Below, piece by piece: positions 1 to 7,940 of a stretch of 9,189 nucleotides of DNA (within the stretch, counting starts at the first letter, position 1; each line of letters begins with the position of its first letter). Under the pieces are notes generated by a model that searched no databases, had not been told where the DNA came from, and was given only the letters and a program-made list of their open reading frames with translations. The stretch spans positions 1 through 9,189 of the forward strand of contig CAYFQW010000028.1 of NCBI GenBank assembly GCA_964345475.1, written 5' to 3'. The position numbers and the translations under genes are program-made. This DNA comes from WRIS01 sp964345475 (GTDB lineage: Bacteria > Actinomycetota > Coriobacteriia > Coriobacteriales > Eggerthellaceae).

Positions 1-8
1 GAGACACT

Positions 9-3000
9 ATGGGTTTTAAGAAAAAAGGCTTAGCAGTGTTTTTGACCGCTCTGCTTTTGATTCCAAGCAGTGCATTCGCTCAAGCATTCAGAGTGAACGA
101 TGGCGCATCGAATGATTGTGCGGAAGTGACAGCAGCACTTGATGACAGTGATTCTTATCAGGCACTACCATCGACGATTTCTCGCTTTGAGCGCCTCGAC
201 CCAGTATTTACCCAGGTAGTGGATGTGGGGACAAGCGAAGACCAATTAGACCTGCCAACCTCATTGCGCGTGCTATCGCCTCTGGAAGAGGGAAGCAATC
301 CCGATAGTTTCGAGCAGGCAGCGCCGGTGGCCAACATGGAGGATGGCTACCCCGACTACGATTTTTACTACTATGGCTACGTTGCTCCTGAGAACGCTGA
401 AGAATTGTACGCTTCGGGAGAACCGGTTGTCTACTTTATAAGCTATGCCGCACGCGATGAAAACGGAAACGCTCTCAGCACGGTAGGCGAAATAGCCTAT
501 CGCATGTACGGATCTATCGATGGTGGCGCAAACCAATGGTTTGCCACCGACGCAAATGGCGCAATTAATGAAGTGGTAAGCGATGTACCTGTAAGCTGGA
601 AAAGCGAAGGATACCTTGCGGATACGCCTGGCACCTACCGACTAACTGCAGAAGTTGAAGGTGCTGAGTATGGTGAAGAAGCTGTTGCCGAAGTCACCGT
701 GGAGGATTCCGCCGAAGATGAGTCTGCTGATGGAGAAGGGTCGGAAAATTCTGATGCGACAGTGGATCCAGATGAAGACGCTTCATCTCTACAGGAAGAA
801 AACGCGGGCTCGATAGCTGCGTTTGGAGCAGCTTTGCCGGTGACTGGTGAATGCCATTGTGCCGAGGACGGGGGAGCAATCGATGACGACAACTTCCCTT
901 GGGCACATCAAGAAGATTGTCCGCTGTTCAGTCCGATTGAATGCATGTGTCGCGAACAGTTGACGGAAACCGTCTTTGATGAGGAACGTGGAGAATATAT
1001 CACCAACACCTATGACGGTGATTTTACGCATGAACACGATGCAAACAACAGAGAGTGCCCATTGTATGGTCGCGATACCGTTCGTTTTATTAAACTGGCT
1101 ACAGGTGAAGAGAGCGTAATGGGCGCTGACGACGCCTACCGTATTGTAGAGACACAAGAAGAAGGAGAAATTCTCTATCCCGCTTTAGGTGAAATTGAAA
1201 TTATCGAGGGCAGCGAACAGGCAAGTGCTGTCACACGTATAAGCCCCTTCTCTATAGGTGGCGGTTGGGCAAATGATACGGCGCAAGATAACTTTATGAC
1301 GACCCATACTGCTACGTCGGGCAATCCCACTGTCTCAACCGGTTATGGTAAAGGTACGCCTGGATCCTGGGTAGATTATGTAAATACTATCTGGATGAAC
1401 AAAGCTTTTAACAAATTTGCGTGGGCGACGGGAACAGATCTTGTTGGGTTACAAAATAGCAGCTGGGCTTGGGGTGGTGGCACGGCTACCCAAACAAGCA
1501 CCGGTACCACCCAGACCAATCCCCTGCGCGTTCCGCAGGTCTCGCAAGGTGGTGTTTGGACAGTATATTCCGGGGAACAACTTCGCTATGCTTTGAGAAA
1601 CATGACCGCAGGTCAAACGGTTAGGCTTGGAGCCAGTATAAATCTTAACGGCAGCAACTATGCCTGGAATGTGAACAATGGAGCTGGTGCAACAAGCGGG
1701 GATTACAATAACGAGCAGCCAAAGTTTCAAGTAGCCAATGCTACATTGGATGGCAATGGGTTCACCATTTACAATGCAGCTGCATATGGAACTACCGGAG
1801 AGATGTATATTTTTGGGGTTGGTTCCAGCACAGCGTCGGCTGTGACAGTTAAGAACCTTACTCTTAAGTCGACAAAGCTGGTTGGAGCTAGTGGTGCCGC
1901 ACCTTTTGTTACCTTTTTGAATGCGCCGAATTCAGGGCATACTTTTACGAATGTGCATGTGTTGGATTCGCTAGCATATACAACAGGCGATGTTGTTGCT
2001 GGTTTTGGGTCTATTCAAGTCTACGATGCAACTAGTGCAAGTACTATTGACGGCTGCAGCGTACAGGGCACATTCTTGAGGAGCCGAGATCATGCGCTGG
2101 GCTTCGCCGGTGGCGTTGCCAGAACAACCATTACGAATTCTTTTGTTACCGACACTCAGATTAACGGCTACGGAGGACACTCTTCTGGCTTCATCTATTG
2201 CAATCATGCTTCACAAGAAGTACAGGTGAGCAATTGCTTCGCTAGTACGGAAATATACGGAGCAAAATACGTGGTGGGTTTTGGCGCGCCTTTCGGATCC
2301 AATAGCACAATTCAAAATTGCTTCGCAACAGGCAAGATCGAGGGGTATGAGTACCTTACCGGCTTTGCGGCAACGCAAAGTAGTGCTCAGTTAAATAGCT
2401 ACTCGGTAGGGACCACTTACAACAACTGCTATACCACATCCTTAGTTGGAATGCGCTCTGAGGCTGCTTATGTCGGTGGTTTTATCAGCGTTTTCCCAGA
2501 AGGTGACGGGGTTAAAGAGTTGCCGGCGTTGGTGAAAAATTGTTATGCGGCAGGAGAAGTTGGCGATTTTACAACCAACTTGGACAATCCAGTGGATACA
2601 GGCGGGTTCACCTTCGCAACGAATCCCTTGATTACCGTTGAGAATTCCTATTATGACAAGCAAACCACTGCCATGCGTGAATGGGTTGCGGGCAACACTA
2701 AAACCATGACCGGTGTAACCGGGGTACTCACGACCAATACCCTGGACAGCGTTGGCGCTACTGTTACCGGTTTGGCTTACGGCAGCATTGGCACCAAGGG
2801 TTTCGTAGGTTTTCAGGATAACTCCAAATGGGTCTACACCTCGGAGCATTATCCCCAATTGAGTGTATTTGCGAATGCTTCTTCCAATTTTGGAGTGTAT
2901 GCCAACCTCGTAAAGGCATACTCCTTAGCTTCTACCTCGACCGTATTTCTCGATACCTGGAACAATGGGTATGACTGGACCGATGATGGTGTTAGAACAT

Positions 3001-4958
3001 CAGATGAGATTTCATATGCAAGGGAGTTAGCTTCAACGGGGAAGACGGATCACAAAGGGTATGAATATACCTATGATACGGTCCGTGAGATCATTTCCCC
3101 CTTTACGGTAACACGTGCAGCGGGCTTTAGTCACTTAGTGGGTTCGGGTGCACCGAGCAAAAAGGGTGGGGAAACCATCACCGATACCGTGAATATCAAT
3201 AATGACACGAAGGCAGGGACAGTCAACAATCCTGGTATGGACTGGTACCGTATAGAAGATAGAAGTACGGGAGCAACGGGATTTCGCCCGATTCGCCTCA
3301 TTGGCTACATGGCAATTGAGGCTGGCGAGAACAAAGATATAACTGTTGGAGATATATACAATCATCGTGCCGACGTCGGAATGACCATGATGAATAAGCT
3401 CACTAATAACTTAGTGATAGGGATGGATGACTCTAAGATTTGGTCGGAGAGTAAAGAAGGCGGGTATCCGGATACAACAAGGTATTATGCCGCCGAGACC
3501 AACAATATGGAAACTGGGTTTTCTGCTTCGCGTGATGCGTGGATATATACTGAAATATGGCGAGCAGGGCAAAATCCGGACGGATCCTACATGCAGGATA
3601 CCGCAGGAACTTATGGGTATACGGATGGAACAAACAATCTGGTGCCCTATCAGTCCGTACGGGTAACTGGCGCAGAAACCGGTGACAACCTGACCCTGGA
3701 TGAGCAAAAATGGAATGGGGAGTTCCCCTTCTACCCCGATTTCAGCCATGAACGCAAATATATTGTGTCCTACTATTGGATGCTTTCCGATGGACGCTAT
3801 GTTACGGATTATAAAATTATCACCATTAAACCTGGAAAATACGACTTAAAGCTCGATGTCTTGAATTATGAGACGGGCGATGTGACGGATACTGTTAATT
3901 CGGAAAGCTTGTACATAGGTACAGGCGAGGATGTCGGCGACGATATAGGCTACACCCTGTCAAGCGTTACGGAAGCACATGATGAGACGTTGGATATCCC
4001 CTTTACGAACAATGCTGCTGCAGGTTGGAAAAAACGTGGTGATGGCATTAGCGTTCGTAAGACACAGGTCGATCTCTTCGATGCGCAGGGAGGGCTGCGT
4101 GGCACGGCCACTATAGATGGGGATTTAAAGGCGGGTGATGAGCTGACCTTCGACGTCCTCGTTTATTACATCAGTTATATGTATGACGCAACACAGGACA
4201 GGGATCGCGAAGTAACTATGATTGAGGAACTTTCCGTCACCTATGTAGTTACGCAAGATGCAGATGGTACCTTCCAGCTACGATTCAACAAGCTGGCCAA
4301 TCCTCCTGAGAATGAATTTGAGTCAGCGCTTTCGGGCACCAATGACTCGACGGGTATTCCTGAGGCTGCCGAGGCTTATATAAACGATATGATGTTCAAC
4401 GTGCAAATAACCCTTTGGGTTTCGCAGGGGACAGATTTTGAGTTTATTAAGACGGACAAAGAGGGGAATCATTTTGGTGTAGATGAGGCGGAGTTCGCCT
4501 TGTACTCATGCACCAAAGGTGATGTAAACCCTGATGATCACTCCTACCTTGTTACGAATGATCCTGGTAACTGCTGGGGCAATCCCATAAACAAAGCAAC
4601 CGATGCCGATGGAAAAATCAGCTTTGTGGGTCTGGCCACGGGCGATTATATGCTGGTAGAAGAAAAAACGAGACCAGGATATCAGCTGCCTACTGGGCAG
4701 TGGCTCATTGTGGTAAACGCAGTTGACGGAACCTATGAGATTAGTGCTCGAGGAGCTGACTTGCCACCGGCCTTCAAAGTTACAACCGAAGGAAATCTGA
4801 CCACTCTTGAGCTTCCAAATTATCCAAAAATTACGATGCCACACTCTGGTGGAATGGGAACCCTTCTATTCACGATTGGAGGTGTTGCCCTGATAGGCTT
4901 GGCTGCTATCGTTTTCCAGGCTACCCGGAAGCGAAGGTATCCGAAACACGAACCTTGA
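9..4958 (+). CDS. Giant cell-wall-anchored pilus tip adhesin (GLUG beta-helix, SpaA domain, MPHSG sorting signal)
   Basis: This 1649-residue secreted protein is probably the adhesive tip subunit of the pilus. A signal peptide (about residues 1-25, KKK then a hydrophobic core ending SSAFA) supports the start at 9; its ribosome-binding site lies outside the window. An N-terminal region ends in an Ig-like stretch (VPVSWKS...GTYRLTAEV, about 195-215) and leads into an acidic linker (about 232-270). An internal LPVTG (276-280) and two cysteine modules follow (C282/C284/H300/C304 and C312/C314/H341/H343/C350). A beta-helix with GLUG-like NC[FY] repeats spans about 515-895 and closes with YYDKQTT. 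A long region of unrecognised fold precedes a C-terminal SpaA/Cna_B-like domain (about 1476-1606). There K1481, E1551 and N1604 are the expected isopeptide trio, and C1501/C1522 flank an insertion. The end is a sorting signal: MPHSG (1610-1614), a hydrophobic segment and an RKRR tail. Tip location is inferred from size and its first position upstream of pilin and sortase; ligand unknown. Confidence 0.85.
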   Translation: MGFKKKGLAVFLTALLLIPSSAFAQAFRVNDGASNDCAEVTAALDDSDSYQALPSTISRFERLDPVFTQVVDVGTSEDQLDLPTSLRVLSPLEEGSNPDSFEQAAPVANMEDGYPDYDFYYYGYVAPENAEELYASGEPVVYFISYAARDENGNALSTVGEIAYRMYGSIDGGANQWFATDANGAINEVVSDVPVSWKSEGYLADTPGTYRLTAEVEGAEYGEEAVAEVTVEDSAEDESADGEGSENSDATVDPDEDASSLQEENAGSIAAFGAALPVTGECHCAEDGGAIDDDNFPWAHQEDCPLFSPIECMCREQLTETVFDEERGEYITNTYDGDFTHEHDANNRECPLYGRDTVRFIKLATGEESVMGADDAYRIVETQEEGEILYPALGEIEIIEGSEQASAVTRISPFSIGGGWANDTAQDNFMTTHTATSGNPTVSTGYGKGTPGSWVDYVNTIWMNKAFNKFAWATGTDLVGLQNSSWAWGGGTATQTSTGTTQTNPLRVPQVSQGGVWTVYSGEQLRYALRNMTAGQTVRLGASINLNGSNYAWNVNNGAGATSGDYNNEQPKFQVANATLDGNGFTIYNAAAYGTTGEMYIFGVGSSTASAVTVKNLTLKSTKLVGASGAAPFVTFLNAPNSGHTFTNVHVLDSLAYTTGDVVAGFGSIQVYDATSASTIDGCSVQGTFLRSRDHALGFAGGVARTTITNSFVTDTQINGYGGHSSGFIYCNHASQEVQVSNCFASTEIYGAKYVVGFGAPFGSNSTIQNCFATGKIEGYEYLTGFAATQSSAQLNSYSVGTTYNNCYTTSLVGMRSEAAYVGGFISVFPEGDGVKELPALVKNCYAAGEVGDFTTNLDNPVDTGGFTFATNPLITVENSYYDKQTTAMREWVAGNTKTMTGVTGVLTTNTLDSVGATVTGLAYGSIGTKGFVGFQDNSKWVYTSEHYPQLSVFANASSNFGVYANLVKAYSLASTSTVFLDTWNNGYDWTDDGVRTSDEISYARELASTGKTDHKGYEYTYDTVREIISPFTVTRAAGFSHLVGSGAPSKKGGETITDTVNINNDTKAGTVNNPGMDWYRIEDRSTGATGFRPIRLIGYMAIEAGENKDITVGDIYNHRADVGMTMMNKLTNNLVIGMDDSKIWSESKEGGYPDTTRYYAAETNNMETGFSASRDAWIYTEIWRAGQNPDGSYMQDTAGTYGYTDGTNNLVPYQSVRVTGAETGDNLTLDEQKWNGEFPFYPDFSHERKYIVSYYWMLSDGRYVTDYKIITIKPGKYDLKLDVLNYETGDVTDTVNSESLYIGTGEDVGDDIGYTLSSVTEAHDETLDIPFTNNAAAGWKKRGDGISVRKTQVDLFDAQGGLRGTATIDGDLKAGDELTFDVLVYYISYMYDATQDRDREVTMIEELSVTYVVTQDADGTFQLRFNKLANPPENEFESALSGTNDSTGIPEAAEAYINDMMFNVQITLWVSQGTDFEFIKTDKEGNHFGVDEAEFALYSCTKGDVNPDDHSYLVTNDPGNCWGNPINKATDADGKISFVGLATGDYMLVEEKTRPGYQLPTGQWLIVVNAVDGTYEISARGADLPPAFKVTTEGNLTTLELPNYPKITMPHSGGMGTLLFTIGGVALIGLAAIVFQATRKRRYPKHEP

Positions 4959-5023
4959 GTGCTGGTTTAGATGTTGGAGATAAAGAGACGAATTAAAGAG
5001 AAAAAGTATAGCGAGTGAATAAA

Positions 5024-5029
5024 AAGGAG
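5024..5029 (+). promoter_or_regulatory. Ribosome-binding site of the major pilin gene
   Basis: AAGGAG lies eight bases before the ATG at 5038 and fixes that start. The 79-nt gap after the adhesin stop holds no hairpin or clear promoter, so adhesin and pilin are probably translated from one mRNA. Confidence 0.75.
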
Positions 5030-5037
5030 AGAAGAAT

Positions 5038-6630
5038 ATGAGAAAGAAAAGATTGCGCATCACCGCACTGCTGATGTCCATGTTATTGGCGGTGGGAATG
5101 TTGAGCACTGCTGCTTTTGCCGACAATCCTAGCTTGCCGCCCGAAACAGGCAGCTTGACCATCCATAAGTATTTAATGGATGATGTCACCGAAGCAGAAA
5201 ACCCCAATGACGGAAACGAAATTACTACCCTTCCCACAGGAGCAGAGCCCCTTGATGACATTACCTTTAATTTATACAAGGTAACTCTCCCAGGTGTAAA
5301 TGCTGCAGGAGATGAGGCGGCTTCACCTGTGGATGGCGCCTATACGCTCGATTCGATGACCGCCCCAAGCACCTTAACTGACGAGGACGGCAACGTATTC
5401 AGTGTTGTAGCCGCAAGTACACCCAGTGTTACCACTGCGGGTGGCGGTATAGCTACAGCCAGTGATTTGCCTCAAGGTTTGTATCTGGTAGTCGAGCAAG
5501 CCAATGAAGCAGTTACGTCTTCGGCGGCTCCTTTCGTGGTACCGGTTCCTATGACTAACTCTACAGGGGACGGCTGGATTACCGACGTGCATGTATACCC
5601 GAAGAACGAAGACTTAAGCGTGGATAAGACTCCAAACAAGACATCTGTTGAGCTTGGAGAAACCGTTACCTGGACCATCGTTGCATCGATTCCTTCCGAT
5701 ATTGCTGAAGCTTTAGCCTTTAGAGTTACCGATACTTTGGACACCGCTTTGGATTATGTTCCTGGAACTGTTCAGGTTGAAGGCCTCATAACCAAAGACG
5801 GCGTAGGTACGCCGATTGTAGAAGCAGGCAACTGGGCAGCCTCATTGGATAGCACGCCTGCACCAAATACGCTTGCTGTAACCTTCAAGACTAAAGGTGT
5901 CGACAGCCCCAATGGACTTGCCGCATTGTCGGCCTATAAATTCGTGAAGATTACCTTCGATACGACGGTGAACGAAGAAATTCTTGACCGTGTAAACCAG
6001 ACCGTAGAGAACGAAGCAAATGTTGAATTCACCAACCAATTCGACCAGGACAAAGAGCGCCCCACACCCAAGACAGAAGTTCATTCTGCTATTATCAATA
6101 TCGATAAAACCGATGCTAATACTGGGGAAAAGCTTGCTGGTGCGGAGTTCCAAATAGCTTCAAGTGAAGCGAATGCCAAAGCTGGCAATTATCTGAAGAA
6201 AATAATTGACGCCAGTGATCCAAGCAAGGTCAAGATTGTTGATTTCGGTGAAGATGGATACGATGCCGCTACTCCATGGGTTGAGACGACCACTGCTACG
6301 GGCGCTGCTTCTTTTGCCGGTCTGAAGGATTATATTGATGGCGTAGACGGTGCGGCCAATGAATACCTTTCCTACTGGCTGGTTGAAACTAAAGTACCCG
6401 AAGGGTACAACCTGATGACCGCTCCTGTAAAAGTTGAATTCACGGCTGATAACTCATCAAAGGACACCTCGTATACCGTTACTCTGCCGGTCAAAAACAC
6501 GAAGGGCTTTACCCTGCCTGTTACTGGCGGCGTTGGAACCATCTTGTTCACAGTTGGCGGCATTGCCTTAATCGGAGTTGCCGTTATGCTGTTCGTTAAC
6601 AGCCGGAAGAAAAAGCAAGACGCCAAATAG
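5038..6630 (+). CDS. LPVTG-anchored major pilin (SpaH/EbpB-like, fimbrial isopeptide D2 domain)
   Basis: This 530-residue protein has all the hallmarks of the polymerising shaft subunit of a sortase-built pilus. The signal peptide is cleaved probably after A28 (STAAFA|DN). An N-terminal domain (about 35-180) carries a YLVVE motif with E153. The pilin motif is WITDVHVYPKN (180-190); K189 is the expected nucleophile joined to the threonine of the next subunit. A D2-type isopeptide domain follows (about 192-340, opening with VDKTPNK). The C-terminal SpaA-like domain (about 351-488) has K357 in IDKTD, E450 in the E-box YWLVETKVPEGY and N487 as likely isopeptide residues. The protein ends with LPVTG (493-497), a hydrophobic helix and SRKKK. 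Length and architecture match known class C-sortase backbone pilins. It sits between the tip adhesin and the sortase and is followed by a terminator, in keeping with a need for more pilin than sortase. Family assignment is firm; which domain pairs form bonds is inferred. Confidence 0.93.
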   Translation: MRKKRLRITALLMSMLLAVGMLSTAAFADNPSLPPETGSLTIHKYLMDDVTEAENPNDGNEITTLPTGAEPLDDITFNLYKVTLPGVNAAGDEAASPVDGAYTLDSMTAPSTLTDEDGNVFSVVAASTPSVTTAGGGIATASDLPQGLYLVVEQANEAVTSSAAPFVVPVPMTNSTGDGWITDVHVYPKNEDLSVDKTPNKTSVELGETVTWTIVASIPSDIAEALAFRVTDTLDTALDYVPGTVQVEGLITKDGVGTPIVEAGNWAASLDSTPAPNTLAVTFKTKGVDSPNGLAALSAYKFVKITFDTTVNEEILDRVNQTVENEANVEFTNQFDQDKERPTPKTEVHSAIINIDKTDANTGEKLAGAEFQIASSEANAKAGNYLKKIIDASDPSKVKIVDFGEDGYDAATPWVETTTATGAASFAGLKDYIDGVDGAANEYLSYWLVETKVPEGYNLMTAPVKVEFTADNSSKDTSYTVTLPVKNTKGFTLPVTGGVGTILFTVGGIALIGVAVMLFVNSRKKKQDAK

Positions 6631-6674
6631 TTGATATATACTGACCAGGACGTCAAAAGAAGTAAGATATGATC

Positions 6675-6710
6675 AGCGGGGGACGAGTTTAACATTCGTT
6701 CCTCGCCGCT
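6675..6710 (+). other. RNA hairpin after the major pilin gene
   Basis: AGCGG and GGGACGA at 6675-6686 pair with TCGTTCC and CCGCT at 6696-6710, with a three-base bulge (TCG) and a nine-base loop. One pair is G-U. No T-run follows, so it is not a terminator by itself. It could protect the 3' end of the pilin mRNA or act with the hairpin downstream. Confidence 0.5.
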
Positions 6711-6723
6711 TAGCTTTAATGGC

Positions 6724-6790
6724 AACAACCCCGCATTGAGCATAAAAAACACTATGTTCTTTTCTCAAGTAAGCAGGGTTGTTTTGTTTT
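6724..6790 (+). terminator. Intrinsic terminator between pilin and sortase genes
   Basis: AACAACCCCGC (6724-6734) pairs with GCAGGGTTGTT (6773-6783) with a single C/A mismatch. The stem continues with TTGAG (6736-6740) against CTCAA (6764-6768), and CATA/TATG can pair inside the loop. TTGTTTT follows directly at 6784-6790. It lies 93 nt after the pilin stop and 48 nt before the sortase start. It probably ends most pilin transcripts, leaving the sortase to read-through or to a weak promoter of its own. Confidence 0.7.
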
Positions 6791-6825
6791 AAGGCTGCCA
6801 ACTATACGATGCCTGAGCGTTGCAA

Positions 6826-6833
6826 GGGAGAGG
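6826..6833 (+). promoter_or_regulatory. Ribosome-binding site that decides the sortase start
   Basis: GGGAGAGG sits five bases before the ATG at 6839. An in-frame ATG at 6779 lies inside the right arm of the terminator stem, has no such site and would add 20 polar residues before the membrane segment. The start at 6839 is therefore preferred. Confidence 0.75.
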
Positions 6834-6838
6834 TGAGA

Positions 6839-7657
6839 ATGAAACGTACGATACTTATCGTATGCATACTGCTGGCTGGAATAGCCATGGTAAGCTATCC
6901 CCTGGTCAGTAACTACCTGTCGAAGGTCAACGGCTCCTTTGCTATCGAGTCTTATTCAAATGAAGTCGCTGAAATTTCTGATGAAGAGTTGCAGGCAGCA
7001 TGGGATGAAGCCGTTACGTACAACGAAACTCTTTCAGGCAGCCCCGCCCACGACCCTTTCCTCGAAGGCTCTGGCATGGCTATGCAAGATAATTACTACG
7101 AAGTTCTGAGTATCGATGAGACCATGGGGTATATTGAAATTCCAAAGGTGAAGATAAAGTTGCCCTTTTATCACGGTACTTCAGACGAGGTACTGCATAA
7201 AGGGATAGGGCATCTGGAAGGCTCCTCGCTGCCAGTGGGGGGTGCGGATACCCATACCGTGCTTACGGGGCATACAGGGCTCTCCAACGCCAAACTGTTT
7301 ACAGATATTCAAGATTTAGTAGAAGGGGATCTCTTCTATATTCATGTACTCGATCAGGTCTTGGCCTATAAGGTTGATCAAATCAAGATAGTCGAACCTG
7401 CTAACACAGAAGACTTAAAGCGAGTGCAAGGCAAGGATTACGCAACCCTCCTTACTTGTACGCCTTACGGTGTTAACTCCCATCGATTGCTGGTGCGAGG
7501 AGAGAGGACCGATTACAATCCAGAAGAGGCTGCAGCTATTGAACCTATCGATTCGAGAAGTGAGGCAGATCGCGCAGTATTGATTGCGGCTGGCTGTACG
7601 GCGGTTATAATGCTTGTCTTTGTTCGATTAACCACGGCGGTGTCAAAACGCAGGTAA
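6839..7657 (+). CDS. Class C (pilus-assembly) sortase
   Basis: This 272-residue membrane transpeptidase would cleave the LPxTG-like signals of the two upstream proteins between threonine (or serine) and glycine and transfer the acyl chain to the pilin lysine, polymerising the shaft outside the cell. An N-terminal membrane segment (about 4-20) begins MKRTILIVCILLAG. The lid motif of class C enzymes is visible as D72-P73-F74. The catalytic core shows H145 in LTGHTGL, C207 in TLLTCTPYG and R216 nine residues later in SHRLLVRGER, the spacing seen in pilus sortases. A second hydrophobic segment (about 247-265) ends in KRR, giving the two-anchor layout typical of class C. It is the only sortase here, so final attachment of pili to the wall probably relies on a housekeeping sortase elsewhere. 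No sign of truncation. Substrate pairing rests on gene order. Confidence 0.94.
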   Translation: MKRTILIVCILLAGIAMVSYPLVSNYLSKVNGSFAIESYSNEVAEISDEELQAAWDEAVTYNETLSGSPAHDPFLEGSGMAMQDNYYEVLSIDETMGYIEIPKVKIKLPFYHGTSDEVLHKGIGHLEGSSLPVGGADTHTVLTGHTGLSNAKLFTDIQDLVEGDLFYIHVLDQVLAYKVDQIKIVEPANTEDLKRVQGKDYATLLTCTPYGVNSHRLLVRGERTDYNPEEAAAIEPIDSRSEADRAVLIAAGCTAVIMLVFVRLTTAVSKRR

Positions 7658-7680
7658 AACAGCTATTGCAAGAAGAAAGC

Positions 7681-7709
7681 TTGCTCTTAAGGCATACATT
7701 GTATATAGT
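7681..7709 (+). promoter_or_regulatory. Candidate sigma-70-type promoter downstream of the sortase gene
   Basis: TTGCTC (7681-7686) and TATAGT (7704-7709, five of six consensus bases) are separated by 17 bases. The -35 match is only moderate. A start near 7716 would give a transcript of about 150 nt ending at the hairpin at 7828-7867. Prediction from sequence only. Confidence 0.3.
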
Positions 7710-7827
7710 CCCTCACTGATCAATCTCAGCCACACTTGGTATTAATAGTCATGTATAGAGAAGGTGGTTTCGGCTGCCAGCAGGCTGGGCGGCTGCAGTG
7801 ATTTACCAGATATGAAAGCTATCGATA

Positions 7828-7867
7828 AAATCCGACAAGGGCCATCGTCCTTATCGGATTTGTTTTG
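7828..7867 (+). terminator. Intrinsic terminator downstream of the sortase gene
   Basis: AAATCCGACAAGGGC (7828-7842) pairs with GTCCTTATCGGATTT (7847-7861) around a four-base loop, with one C/A mismatch and one G-U pair. The T-rich tract TTTGTTTT runs to 7866. It lies 170 nt after the sortase stop and would separate the pilus locus, or a small RNA, from the toxin-antitoxin operon. Apart from this hairpin, the candidate promoter and the palindrome at 7941-7968, the 340-nt gap shows no convincing protein gene. Confidence 0.72.
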
Positions 7868-7940
7868 AGCGTGAGTAAAGGTACGTAGGTGAAGCGTATT
7901 GGGCGACGAGCCTTTCCCTTGAGGACGTCTTTCTTTTATG

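Noticed and set aside
2442..2858. Long reverse-strand open frames within the adhesin gene (for example here and at 4506-4844).
   Set aside because: They lie wholly inside a well-supported coding region, lack ribosome-binding sites and give no recognisable protein pattern.
5134..5151. LPPETG just after the pilin signal peptide as an extra sorting motif.
   Set aside because: It has one residue too many for LPxTG and no hydrophobic segment follows; a short proline-rich N-terminus explains it.
7812..7868. An 18-codon frame (MKAIDKIRQGPSSLSDLF).
   Set aside because: It has no ribosome-binding site and its second half coincides with the terminator hairpin, which accounts for the sequence.
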